Assembly: GCA_963575745.1 (NCBI GenBank)
Contig: CAUYUJ010015030.1
Span: 295,617-359,616, forward strand
Reading direction: 5' to 3'
Length of the DNA: 64,000 nucleotides
Source of the DNA: Prorocentrum cordatum
Taxonomy: Eukaryota > Sar > Dinophyceae > Prorocentrales > Prorocentraceae
The notes beneath the pieces were generated by a model. That model saw only the letters and a program-made list of their open reading frames with translations. It had not been told where the DNA came from and did not search any database. Shown piece after piece: positions 52,546-61,696 of the stretch; within the stretch, counting starts at the first letter, position 1, and each line of letters opens with the position of its first letter. Both the position numbers and the translations under genes were made by a program.

Positions 52546-54260
52546 GAACTGCAGCGCAGACGTCGGCTGAGATCGATCGCAACCTGGCTCGCTTCGCTCG
52601 CGTTCAGGAACCTCGTGAAATCAGCCTGCAGCGGGTGGCTCAAGTTCTGGTGCATCCTAGCAACGATGGGGGCGGCGCGCTTCTCCTCCGGCGTGAGCGG
52701 GGGCCCAGCGAACCAAATCTCGTCGCCAGCACGTTGTTGAACAGGCTGAAGCTGAAGTTCGTCTGGCTGCGGTTCGTCCGGTACTGGAACTGGCTGTCGT
52801 GATTCGCCTTCGACTGGTGGTCGAGGTGGTGCTGGTACTTCGCCAACTGGAGCACGTCCGATAATGAACAAATCGTATCGTACTGGGTCTTGGAATCGTT
52901 CTCGTGGTGCGTAGGCCTCTGGGACGTACTCATGCTCGACGATGATGCGATTATCTTCGAGTAGAAGAACGGAACATCTAGGAACGTCTGGACCACACTC
53001 AGGTTTAAGACGCTTCGCCTTCGGCTGGAAGGCGGCCTGCATGTACAAGATCTGCCAGGGAACCAACTCGGACACCTGCCTCCACATCTCTGAGTCCTGC
53101 GCCACCTGAGCTGAGGGGGCGTTCCTTCGACTCATGACATCGACGACCGATTGCATGATGTTCTCCCACTTTGTTTCGTCCATGTCGGGAGCCGAATAGC
53201 AGACGTGGTGCGCAGTAGGGGCTGGAGCGTCGTAGGAGACGGGGTGATAACTGCATAGGTAGATGCCGTGTCCGAACTCCTCGCTCTCGATGACCCTGGT
53301 GAGACCTCGGCAGATGGCGTCTGCTAGCTGCCAGGTGTAGACCTGTGAGAGCTTGGTGTTGCCATTTGGTCCACCTCCTTGCACTTCTTCATGTGGATGG
53401 CTGTGGTCGCAGTGTCGGTCGAGCTCTTGAATGAGAAGTGGTTGCGTACCCAACCAACGAGCCAACTTCTTCATGGGGAGTTCCTGGTTGCCGACCATGC
53501 CGAACATGCACATATTAGAGGTGCACTCGTAGTTGTTCTGCCTGAGCTTGACGATTGCCTCCTCGCGCCACGAGTCGGCAGTAGCGGGATTCTCAAGCAG
53601 GGCGCGGTTGCCGTAGTCCTTCTGCTTGTCGAAGATGTCCTTCGTGAAGGTGATGAAGCACCGCTCCTCATCGCGTGGGTCCTCCAGCACCTCGGGCATG
53701 TCCTTGTAGTTGACGTTGCGGTTGAGCAGCGACCAGAGCGTACACGGAAGCTGGATGATGACCAAGCGCGGCCGCCACCTGTCGATCGTATCGAGCACTT
53801 CCTTCCTGGCCTTCTGCTTCTTCAAGTCCTGACCGAACAGCTTGTCCACCGGTTGCAGAGCTCGCATGCCCCAGCCGTTGGCGCGGTCGGTGGCATGCAG
53901 GGCGATGCCGCACTCGCCCGCGAAGATCTCGTAGATGTCGAAGCCGCGTCGCTGGCGTCGTGGAAAACGGCTCTTCTGCATTCGTCTCTCGTAGACGCGC
54001 TTCTCGAGCTGCAAGTTGTTGTAGGCGGACTTGGCCATGCCGTAGTACCTCTTCGCCTGACCTGTCGTGAATTGGCTTCCGCCTGAGGTGGTCGCTCCCA
54101 GCTCGAGTCCTGCTCCTCGTCCATCGCCTCCGCGCTCGGTGATCTCCTCCTTCGTAGACTCGATGATCTTCGTGTCGCATGTGGGCGCCCAGGCCGTGCT
54201 GATGGAGGTAAGCGCTGAGCCGACGAGGAAGGCGGCGCGCATGAACTGCTTACCGATGGA
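52407..54260 (-). CDS. pol: Copia methyltransferase-like domain plus GAG-pre-integrase and integrase start
   Basis: This frame opens formally at 54737 but is coding-like only after about 54250. Plus strand 53950-53450 encodes a C5-MTase-like fold: motif I FDIYEIFAGECGIALHA, motif IV LVIIQLPCTLWSLLN (PC present), motif VI NRALLENPATADSW (ENP instead of ENV). A linker follows, then a GAG-pre-integrase zinc motif, MHQNLSHPLQ ... CSSC (H-X4-H, C-X2-C), and the integrase start RVGLDFTYL with the first catalytic Asp. The frame ends at 52407; integrase continues in the frame 52545-49618 after a shift near 52450. C5 MTases methylate cytosine in DNA; what this one methylates, if active, is unknown. 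Confidence 0.8.
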   Translation of the reverse strand, partial: SIGKQFMRAAFLVGSALTSISTAWAPTCDTKIIESTKEEITERGGDGRGAGLELGATTSGGSQFTTGQAKRYYGMAKSAYNNLQLEKRVYERRMQKSRFPRRQRRGFDIYEIFAGECGIALHATDRANGWGMRALQPVDKLFGQDLKKQKARKEVLDTIDRWRPRLVIIQLPCTLWSLLNRNVNYKDMPEVLEDPRDEERCFITFTKDIFDKQKDYGNRALLENPATADSWREEAIVKLRQNNYECTSNMCMFGMVGNQELPMKKLARWLGTQPLLIQELDRHCDHSHPHEEVQGGGPNGNTKLSQVYTWQLADAICRGLTRVIESEEFGHGIYLCSYHPVSYDAPAPTAHHVCYSAPDMDETKWENIMQSVVDVMSRRNAPSAQVAQDSEMWRQVSELVPWQILYMQAAFQPKAKRLKPECGPDVPRCSVLLLEDNRIIVEHEYVPEAYAPRERFQDPVRYDLFIIGRAPVGEVPAPPRPPVEGESRQPVPVPDEPQPDELQLQPVQQRAGDEIWFAGPPLTPEEKRAAPIVARMHQNLSHPLQADFTRFLNASEASQVAIDLSRRLRCSSCLRNVKPRRPRPAKIPYMGSFNARVGLDFTYLILLLRHISSWEFW

Positions 54261-54688
54261 TTGATGCGATCGATATTTGCGCCTGGAGTCTCTCGCGCCC
54301 CGTGGAGATTCCAAAAGATCACATCCGTCGTCCTGATCTGGTACTTCTCGCCCTTCCAGACCGTCCCACAATAGAGGCACTCCTTGAACCTCCCGGCTGG
54401 AACTGTGTACTCGTGCTCCCCGTTGGTAGGATGGCAGCGCGTCTTGTTCAGATCTGGGTAGCATGACATCCTCGTCCGTGATCCTGTCCTGGTATCGGGA
54501 ATGAAGCTGTCCACGGTCCTGTCCTGACACAGAATCTGCATCGCTGGAAACTGTCTGCTGAGAAAGCTGTCGATCACTTTGTACCTTTGATTCCTGTCGA
54601 AAACTCTGATGACCACAAACACTGCCTGAATGAGAATCGCCCATCGTGCCCGCAGGTCTTCGGCGGTGACCTCGGGAGTCTGTGGCAC
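54260..54688 (-). CDS. Copia Cys/His segment (possible zinc finger)
   Basis: The frame includes a basic helical stretch and RCHPTNGEHEYTVPAGRFKE followed by CLYCGTVWK (plus strand about 54358-54436). The C-H-P ... C-X2-C-G-X2-W spacing resembles a small zinc-binding module seen, from memory, beside methyltransferase-like domains in dinoflagellate copia polyproteins. After about 54260 coding moves to the frame of the methyltransferase ORF. Confidence 0.5.
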
Positions 54689-54733
54689 ACACGGTCTCTG
54701 GATATGGAGAATGGAGATCGTTTGAGGCTGTCG

Positions 54734-55170
54734 TCATAGAATGACTTGGCGCCGAAATGGCTCTGGTATCGCTCGTGTAGTTTGCTTCGGCTGAGAACGG
54801 AACATGTCGATGGATCTCCGTGTCACTGTTTCGTTCCCCATGGTCATTCTCCTGACGTATTCTCGTAGATCGCCCCGGGCCCGGGCCCCAATCGTGGTCT
54901 CGGAAATACTCGTAGAACTTGTCGATCGAATCGGGGACATTTCGACGTAGCTGAAGTACTGCTCGATCGGGTTCGGGCTTGCGGTGTCGTAGTTATCGGT
55001 GCTGTCGTTCGACCCGGTCGGAATAAGGTACGTCGTGGTGTTCTCGGTCGGCTCGATCGGAATGATGTACTTCGTGCTGGTCTCGGTTGTCTCGGTCGGT
55101 GACGTGAGCTGACCGACGATCGCAGAGAGATAATGAGATGTGATTCGACTCTTGCAGGCTGCGCTCGCAC
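54734..55170 (-). CDS. Copia spacer after protease (shifted frame)
   Basis: Thr/Ser-rich TETTETSTKYIIPIEPTENTTTYLIP, then AIPEPFRRQVIL and a TGA at 54734-54736. The same frame continues past the stop at PQTPEVTAEDLRARW, so the TGA is an inactivating point change or error. Confidence 0.5.
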
Positions 55171-56480
55171 ACCGAAACTGTATATGTATCAATCTCAAAG
55201 CCTGCGTCGACTGGAAAACCTGTAACTGGCCAGTCGTCGATCCGAACTGCGAGATGTCCACTCTTAGACATCGCAAGCTGTACGTTCGGAAGCTGAGCGG
55301 CCAGAAAATGGACTCGAGAACCAGCGAGGTCGATCACACTACCAAGATCTGTCATCAAGTCTCTTCCGCCCAGGAAAGGTAAACGAGCCGTCGCCACGTC
55401 ATCAATCGTTGAAGTGTGCAAAACCATCGCACGTCCGTGAACTCCGACTGGTATTGACCAACGTTCTGTACTCGTCATCGGCTCGCCAGGACCGAAGCGA
55501 TACTGTTCACGTTCGGGTTGAGGGCATACCTGTAGACCCCGTCGGTCTAGATGACGTTCTTGAAATAGTCGAAGCCCTCGTAGTCCAGCGACCGTCGTCT
55601 GGCACGCAGTGTCGAGCACCAGAAGGTTGGCGTCGCTGTCGATGTTCACCGTGCTGAAAACGTCCTTCACCATCGTCATCATGTAGATCGAGCGCTCCTT
55701 GCGGAAGCTCTTCGTATTGAACCTCGTCCTCTGGCCACCGTTGCCGTACGTCATCATGATATGTCGTGCGTGATCGGGCTCTTGATGTTGTGTACTTGTC
55801 TCGTGAAGTCCGCATTCTCGGACAGCACCCTGACGTCGTGAACCGGCAACCTGAGGCGGCGTCGCACCGAGTGTCTCGTGGATATTGTTGGTCGCCGCTA
55901 GGACCTGATGTGCATACTCAGATTCACAAACTGTTGGTAATCTGTTCGCACTGTAACCGTGTCTCGTCGAAGCCGAAGATGCGCCTGAAGTCGTTCGTCC
56001 ATCTCGATCGCGTTCGTGTCGGACAGGCTGCTGATGGGCAAATGGCCACCAGGCGTCGGAAGACTGTGATGCTTCGTTCGCACCCCGTGTAGCCGTCGTA
56101 CCTGTTGATGTTATCTTGGAGGATGGCGCTCGGCACTGGCGGTCACCTGCCCAATGGCCGATCTCGCCACAAGCCGAGCAGTTCGTCACATTCTCGAGGT
56201 CCTCCAACGACATGCCACGTCGCGCCTTGCCTCCGTCATTGCCCTTTGCCCTTGCCGGAACGGTTCGGCTGGTAGCCCTTGCCGTGCTTACCTTTGCCCT
56301 TGCTGCCCTTCGTGTTGTAGTAACCTCGTGCTCTGTTGGCCTGATTGAGACTATCATGAGCCTGCTTGAACGTAACGTGAGCAGTGTGGATCTCTCTGGC
56401 CAACGCCTCGGGCAGCTGCTCGTCCCAGAAGTCGCCGGAATCTTCCTCCCAGCTGTTGTCGTACGAGTCATCGTGTCCAA
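54993..56480 (-). CDS. pol: Copia zinc knuckle and aspartic protease region
   Basis: Residues before about 78 are a shadow of the Gag tail. From GNDGGKARRGM the frame is genuine: zinc knuckle CSACGEIGHWAGDRQC (residues 101-116, C-X2-C-X4-H-X6-C) for RNA packaging, then a retropepsin-like active site LLVLDTACQTTVAG (Asp290, plus strand about 55613) and FLGGRDLMTDLGSVIDLAG further on. DTA replaces the usual DTG or DSG. The C-terminus from about 55160 is low-complexity out-of-frame sequence; coding probably continues in the frame 55276-54734. Confidence 0.75.
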   Translation of the reverse strand: MDTMTRTTTAGRKIPATSGTSSCPRRWPERSTLLTLRSSRLMIVSIRPTEHEVTTTRRAARAKVSTARATSRTVPARAKGNDGGKARRGMSLEDLENVTNCSACGEIGHWAGDRQCRAPSSKITSTGTTATRGANEASQSSDAWWPFAHQQPVRHERDRDGRTTSGASSASTRHGYSANRLPTVCESEYAHQVLAATNNIHETLGATPPQVAGSRRQGAVRECGLHETSTQHQEPDHARHIMMTYGNGGQRTRFNTKSFRKERSIYMMTMVKDVFSTVNIDSDANLLVLDTACQTTVAGLRGLRLFQERHLDRRGLQVCPQPEREQYRFGPGEPMTSTERWSIPVGVHGRAMVLHTSTIDDVATARLPFLGGRDLMTDLGSVIDLAGSRVHFLAAQLPNVQLAMSKSGHLAVRIDDWPVTGFPVDAGFEIDTYTVSVCERSLQESNHISLSLCDRRSAHVTDRDNRDQHEVHHSDRADREHHDVPYSDRVERQHR

Positions 56481-56574
56481 AATCTGCGTCGGTCACCTGC
56501 CAATCCTCATGATCGTGCTGGCAGTCGGGCTCTGACCTCCCTCTCGTACGTATCCTGGTTCGCAACGTGAGCAC
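56236..56574 (-). CDS. gag: Copia Gag continuation, basic C-terminal part (shifted frame)
   Basis: Coding-like from about 56540: acidic DSYDNSWEEDSGDFWDEQLPEALAREIHTAH, then a Lys/Gly repeat (GSKGKGKHGKGYQPNRSGKGKG) likely binding RNA. The nominal first residues are out-of-frame Gag. A second shift near 56250 leads to the zinc knuckle. Confidence 0.7.
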   Translation of the reverse strand: MLTLRTRIRTRGRSEPDCQHDHEDWQVTDADFGHDDSYDNSWEEDSGDFWDEQLPEALAREIHTAHVTFKQAHDSLNQANRARGYYNTKGSKGKGKHGKGYQPNRSGKGKGQ

Positions 56575-57313
56575 TATACTGAGGTCTGTACTTGCGATCT
56601 CCTTGAAACCTGTTGCGCGGCACCAGCGGCATGGGAAATAAAATAGCCGCTTGCTCCTTCAGAGGCTTCCACTCGAACTTCGAACCTGCTGCCGTCAATA
56701 ACGTGGCCTGTGTCTTGTGGTCCAGCTGCGAACTCTTCATGAACTGCCTAATGATGATTGGATCTGGGATGGCCAAATCTACCGATTTAGCCTGGAGCAC
56801 TGCCTTGTCCACTCGAGTGGCGAGCTGGAGTAAAGTCTCGCCTGGCTTAACGTGCTCCATGTGAAAGAAATCGTCCATTGCGGCGACTATCTTGACCGTC
56901 GGGCGTTGATCGAAATAGGCCAACCTGTCGAGTAAGAGCTCCACACCGTTTGGAACTGCAAAAACTGTCGGGCTCTCGTCCTCTACGTGGTCGAAAGCTT
57001 TGTCTCTAAGCGCTGCATACAATCTTGGTGCCATCTCCTCAGGGCCGATGATGTTCTTCGCAATCAAAACCCAGTTCTCGACCTGCGCCTTGTAGCGTCT
57101 GAAAATCTTGGGATCCTCCATGTTGCCGTCGAACTCCGGAGGCGGCGGTAGGATACCACGAGGTCTGGAGCGAAGATCGTCGTGTGGATGACGTCCTTTT
57201 CCTCGCTTGCCTCCTTTGGCCGAGAACTCTTCATCATCGTCGTCATTGCCCTCATCTGCAGCAGCGCGGCCACCAGCTGGTGGCGTGTTAGGAGGCGTGT
57301 TCCTCCTCGACAT
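56507..57313 (-). CDS. gag: Copia Gag, N-terminal part
   Basis: Starts at ATG 57313 shortly after the PBS. An acidic, Gly-rich leader (GNDDDDEEFSAKGGKRGKG) is followed by a Gag-like core: FRRYKAQVENWVLIAKNIIGPEEMAPRLYAALRDKAFDHV and a helical region through SSQLDHKTQATLLTAAGSKFEW. It forms the virus-like particle shell in copia elements. The frame ends at 56507; the reading continues one frame over (56574-56236), so about 100 further Gag residues follow a frameshift. Confidence 0.85.
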   Translation of the reverse strand: MSRRNTPPNTPPAGGRAAADEGNDDDDEEFSAKGGKRGKGRHPHDDLRSRPRGILPPPPEFDGNMEDPKIFRRYKAQVENWVLIAKNIIGPEEMAPRLYAALRDKAFDHVEDESPTVFAVPNGVELLLDRLAYFDQRPTVKIVAAMDDFFHMEHVKPGETLLQLATRVDKAVLQAKSVDLAIPDPIIIRQFMKSSQLDHKTQATLLTAAGSKFEWKPLKEQAAILFPMPLVPRNRFQGDRKYRPQYSAHVANQDTYEREVRARLPARS

Positions 57314-57334
57314 GGCGGCACTTGTCCGTAGGAA

Positions 57335-57352
57335 AGTTGCTCTGCGCTACCA
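57335..57352 (-). other. Primer-binding site, initiator tRNA-Met type
   Basis: One base inside the 5' LTR the element reads TGGTAGCGCAGAGCAAC. TGG pairs with tRNA CCA, and TGGTAGCGC is the start used by yeast Ty1 with initiator tRNA-Met. Only about 20 bp separate it from the gag ATG. Confidence 0.75.
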
Positions 57353-57353
57353 A

Positions 57354-57632
57354 TTCAATAATATCAACTCGAAGCAAGAGTTTCTCGGAGCGTGGTCCGA
57401 TGCACAGGACCTTTGGGATCTCTGGAGTGTGGGCTCTGCGAGCCTCGAAACCTTTCTCGCTCGGATGCACACAAGCGGGCGCTGTCGCCAAACAGCTCAA
57501 GGGCCCTCCGAAGCCCAGATGGCAGCGGAGGCAGCGGGTGAGAGGGAGCGAACGGGAGCAGGCACGGGCAACCAGTGCACATGAGACGTTAGAGAGGGGA
57601 TTGGGGCAATGATAAACGTGAGCGATATTGCA
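57354..57632 (-). repeat. 5' LTR of the copia element
   Basis: 279 bp; element sense begins TGCAATATCG and ends TATTATTGAA, so the canonical TG...CA end is kept only at the start. Drives transcription by analogy with other LTRs; no promoter motif is identified. Confidence 0.93.
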
Positions 57633-57637
57633 CCGAC
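57633..57637. other. Target-site duplication, right (CCGAC)
   Basis: Matches the left duplication exactly. Confidence 0.85.
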
Positions 57638-57844
57638 CCCCTGACGTTGCCCCTGACTCACTCCGCCGCCCTCCATCCCCCGGGGGCGGCGGGCCCAGCA
57701 AGCGCTCGGGCCTCCTTCATCGCCCCCACGACGATGTTCAGGTCGTTGGGCTCCAGAGCCGAGAACATGAACGACCGGGTGAGCACGGCCTTCAGCCGGT
57801 CCTCGCGCACGCGGCGGACACGCCGCCACCAGCCCTCCACTCCT

Positions 57845-58135
57845 CCATGTGCATCTCCTCCTCCTCCTGCTCCTGCTCCTCCTCCTCCTCCTCCTGCTCC
57901 TGCTCCTCCTCCTCCTCCTCCTCCTCCTGCTCCTCCTCCTCCTCCTCCTCCTCCTCATCCTCCTCCCCCCCCTTCCTGCCCAGCCAATTCTCCAATATTC
58001 CCCCCCCTCCTCCTCCTCCTCCTCCTCCTCCTCCTCCTCCTCCTCCTCCTCCTCCTCCTTTTCCTCCTCCTCCTCCTACTCCTCCTGCTTCTCCTCCTCC
58101 CACTCCTCCTCCTCCTCCGCCTCCAACTCCTGCCC
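57845..58135. repeat. (CTC)n pyrimidine tract
   Basis: About 290 bp of CTCCTC with a few C8 runs, right of the copia element. Poly-Pro, Leu, Ser, Arg and Glu ORFs across it are artefacts. Confidence 0.95.
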
Positions 58136-58429
58136 CTGCTCCTTGTCACACGATCCCCCCTCCCTCCTCCACCCTCACGGGGCCGAGGGCACAAGTTCGT
58201 GGGCGCTGGTGGCCCTTTCTCGGTTTCCAGGGAGGGGAGGGACGGGAGGGAGGAGCCTTAAGTAGGCGTGCAGACGCCTCAACCCTGCTGGTCGATGACG
58301 CTGCCGCTCCTTGGGTCGTCCCCGCGAAGACCAACGCCCACCGCCAGCCCAAACGGCGAGCACAACTCGGGCGCAGCCCCGCGGAGACTGCCCGGGGGTG
58401 CAGCAGCCGCAAACTGCTCCATGGGCTGC

Positions 58430-58705
58430 GCCGCCCACGGGAGGCGCCATCCGTGACTTGCGCCATGGGTGGCGCGATCCGTGGGCTCTGCCAGGTTGCG
58501 CCATCCGTGGGGTACGCGATCCATTCATGGGTTGCGCCACCCATGGGTTGCGGCACTGCTCGCGCCCTCCCAGGTTTCCGCCGTGGGTTGCGCACTCGGA
58601 AGCCGTGGTTGCGCATCCATTGGTTGAGCCGTAGATTGCGCACTCGGAAGCCGTGACTAAGGCAAGCGGATGGCGACCTCTTGCGCCACAGGTTGCGCAC
58701 TCGGC
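58430..58705. repeat. Degenerate GGTTGCGCCATCCGTGG repeats
   Basis: TTGCGCCA(T/C)CC(A/G)TGGG and TTGCGCACTCGGAAGCCGTG recur at about 20-40-bp spacing. Non-coding. Confidence 0.65.
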
Positions 58706-60166
58706 TGCCGAAAATCCACCGACCCCTTGGGGTCTACGCGATGTGAGACTGTCACCCCTCGCCAAACCTCTCCACGGAGGAGCCCGTCCGGACGCTTTGG
58801 AGGGGGGGTATGCAAAATGTGCCGGCGGGCCCGGCAGCCTCAGAGATGGTCCTGGACGGCCTGCATGGCTTCGGCATGACTCTCAGGGGCTCTTCGACGA
58901 TCCCCGATGGCACCCAGTGGTCCAGACATGGCTTGAAGACAATCCTCGGAGCCTCCAGGACGCCACCCGAGGGGTCCCACATGACCCCCGCGAGGGCCCC
59001 GACAAGCCAAACTTGGCCCCGCCAAGCCAAAACACGAAAACTGGCATGGTTTGCAAACTCGCTCTGGCGCCCTGCCACAGCGACCCGACACGGGCCGCGA
59101 TGTCTCCAGCAGGGCCCCACGACGGCCCCGGGCAGCCCCCGGGCGGCCCAAGAGGCGCCAAAGGCAGCCCAAGAGCAACGTCGGGACGGGCACAAGACCG
59201 CCCAAGATGGATGGCCCGATGACGGCCCAACTTTTTTGATTCGCGGGTCGAGAACGCACCTCTTCCGGTCGAAGCTAAGCGGGCCGCCCGAAGCTTGAAT
59301 TAAAATGAGGGGGAGGACAGGGGGAGGGCGCAGCCTCAGAGCGAGGCCGGGCAGGCAAAGCCAAGGGATCAGGCGGTGCCGAAGTCGACGTTCTTGCAAA
59401 AGCGCGCCTTGTCCAGGAACCCGGTGGCGAAGTACCGGCAGAAGCAAAATGCTGTGGTTGGTGCTGATGACGGCCCAACACGGGCCCCACCCAGCCCAAG
59501 ATGACCCCACTGCGGCCCGCAGGGCGCCTCGGACGGCCCAGGGAGGCCCCCTGAGACTCCGCAGAGGCTCCAAGATGGCTTCCTGAGGACCTCGAAGGAA
59601 GGCCCCAACAAGTCCAAGTTTGCCCATTCCCGATGGCAGGCTAACATTTGTCGCGAAATTGCGCAGAATCCCCGATGAGCGACCCGACTGCTCGAGCCGG
59701 CTCCGGGACGGCCCAAGAAACGCCCAAGACGGCCCAAGAGGACCCTGCGACGGGTTCAAGACCACCCACGATGGCCCCATGACGGCGCAACACCAGCCCC
59801 ACCCAGCCCCCCGAGGGCAGCCCCCCCTCCTCCTGGTCACGCTTCCTTGTAAGCGCTACCACCTGCGAACAGTACTTGGGCGCCCAGGGCGCTTTCCTCG
59901 GATACACTGAGGGGTCGGCGGATGCGGCGCAAGCCTGCCCAATCCACGTCCGGAAGTGGCGTGTTGCCGGAGGCAGGTCTGCGGAGGCGATAATGAAACT
60001 AATCCTATATATCAAATGATTTCATAATTGCTACATGTTGCGTTGTGTTACATTATTCTGTCTCCCCACTAGCACCCTCCCGAGGCACAGCCACATCCAC
60101 CGACCCAACGATGGTGGACCCCTCCTGGGCCTCAAAACCTACAAAAAAAACTTATGGGAAATCAAT

Positions 60167-60186
60167 GATTTGGGCCCCTCGGGCCT
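60167..60186. other. Target-site duplication, left side of the retrogene
   Basis: GATTTGGGCCCCTCGGGCC followed by the T10 run. Confidence 0.85.
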
Positions 60187-61694
60187 TTTTTTTTTCTCTT
60201 TCCAGACGAGAGCGAGCGTGGGGCCGCAAGCCCCAAAGTTATGTTCGGACGTCCCCGCGCGGGCTCAGCACGAGCCCGAAATGGGCCTCCAAAAAATCGG
60301 CACCTGACCTGGCATTCCAGGTGGCCCTCCAGGCCCACAGAGTCCACGTGCGGAACGCCCCCATCGAGAGGAGGGTGGGCGGAGCCGAAATCTTGAGGAC
60401 AGCAGATTGTTGGATTGCGCGCGCGCGATGAACCTGGCGGCTGTCGCGAAAGAGTGGCGCTGCAACTCGCAGAAACTGTAAAGAACAGTCAGACAGGCCG
60501 GCTGAACTAAAAAGCGGTGATCTGCACGGGCACCAAGTGAGGCAAGGTCAGCGCAGCACGAATGGGCCCCCGCATCAGAGCGGACGGGACGCGTCGAACC
60601 GAAGGAAGGAACCCGTGCCTCCCTCCCTTCTCTCATGCAACCCCACAGTAAGTGGCGACGGACGGATCAAGACATACTCTGCTCGCGCGCCGCGCCCTAC
60701 ACGGGCATTGTGGAGGAGAGGCGGAGGGAGGGAATAATAAGTGACATGCGGAAAACAGAAGCAGGGATGGGAGGAGGGATGGGGGCAACGAGGACCCAAA
60801 TCACATTATGGTTGGGAAAAAAAAAAAGTGCGGTTGAGGCCTCACTCTAAGGCGCTGGCGGCTTCACACTGGTATCCGGCTGAGGCCCCAGAGATGTCAC
60901 CACGCTCACATCTGATCCATGAGCTGCCGCGTCGAACTCTTCCTGAGTGAGCGCACCTGCATCGAGCAACTGCTTGAGCGACATGATCTTCTGGGCGACG
61001 TCTTGAGCCCCAATGACAACGGCGGTCGTTGGGGCCGCCATCATGTGTTGTCCTGGCGCGCCATTGGGCGGCCATGACAGACTTGCGGGCAAGGTAAAAT
61101 GACGTTGTAGCCCCGAGGTGGCCCCCGAGGGTGAAATCCAGGCATCAAAGGCTGCCCTTTCGAATCCACCCAATTCTCCTCGAAGCCCACCAACTAGGCC
61201 AACTCAATGCGAACCCCAGTCAATCCCAGACTGCCGGGAAGCTCCTTCAGCTTCGCGTTGAACTTGCGGATCTTCATCTTCAGGTAGCAATGAGGACAGG
61301 AGAGGATTCCCAGCGTGAGGAAGCAGAGCGTCATGGTGCAGATTTCTAAGGAAACATTCGGGGTGGGGCGGTTTGCTAACTCGGACTGGAGGGTGTCCAT
61401 GATCTTATTGTAGTCGCCCTCAGGCACGTCTGCCCCAAGTGCGGGTTCCCACGGCGGGAACAGATGGTTGTTGCCCCGCGCATTCCAACCAATGTTGGCC
61501 CAGATCTCCTTGGGGTTCATCGGGTTCTGGTAGATGCGGCCAACATACATCACATTTGCCATTGCAGCGGAATTGGCAAGGAGGTCCTCAGACTGGCCAC
61601 GCGGGAACGACTGAAGAAGGCAACTTGGGTCAAAGTGAACTCCTTGAGCAAGAAAGCCCCTTGAGCCAAAATGGCTTGAGCCAAAATGGCTACG
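60187..61694 (-). mobile_element. SL- and poly(A)-bearing processed retrogene insertion
   Basis: GATTTGGGCCCCTCGGGCC is present at 60167-60185 and 61695-61713 as a 19-20-bp target duplication. Inside, the minus strand starts with a full SL (61695-61675), then a truncated SL, a 5' UTR, coding sequence (61562-60847), a long 3' UTR and a terminal A10 (T10 at 60186-60195 on plus). These are the marks of LINE-mediated retroposition of a mature trans-spliced mRNA into a macrosatellite unit. Confidence 0.9.
60847..61562 (-). pseudogene. Coding part of the retrogene; small membrane protein with SHOCT-like tail
   Basis: ATG 61562 (MANVMYVGRIYQNPMNPKEIW) opens a frame containing a hydrophobic segment with Cys (CTMTLCFLTLGILSCPHC) followed by a basic stretch (YLKMKIRKFNAKLKEL), like a membrane anchor. 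A TAG stops it at 61194-61196. A coding-like continuation needs readthrough and a frameshift near 61080, ending with VAQKIMSLKQLLDAGALTQEEFDAA, which resembles a SHOCT oligomerisation motif, and a stop at 60847. The original protein was probably about 235 residues. With stop and shift, this copy is likely dead; function unknown. Confidence 0.65.
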
Positions 61695-61696
61695 GA
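61660..61696 (-). other. Tandem spliced leaders: full copy plus truncated relic
   Basis: Minus strand: TCCGTAGCC...GGCTCAAG (full 22 nt) directly followed by CCATTTTGGCTCAAG. The second copy lacks CCGTAG, exactly what remains if trans-splicing used the AG inside an older retroposed SL. A third, weaker match (CTTTCTTGCTCAAG, 11 of 14) follows at about 61642-61655. Confidence 0.95.

Larger units (their letters stand above)
49075..57632 (-). mobile_element. Ty1/copia LTR retrotransposon with methyltransferase-like domain
   Basis: 8558 bp, minus orientation. LTRs 57354-57632 (5') and 49075-49353 (3') are 279 bp each with four differences, all transitions. The 5-bp flanks are identical (CCGAC at 49070-49074 and 57633-57637). 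Domain order: Gag, zinc knuckle, protease, a Cys/His segment, C5-MTase-like domain, GAG-pre-integrase, integrase, RT, RNase H; integrase before RT defines copia. The coding region is in several frames (shifts near 56540, 56250, 55160, 54250 and 52450, and a TGA at 54734), so this copy appears inactive unless those are sequencing indels, although the LTRs say it inserted recently. Dinoflagellate copia elements with captured cytosine methyltransferases have been described; I infer this belongs to that group. Confidence 0.95.
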
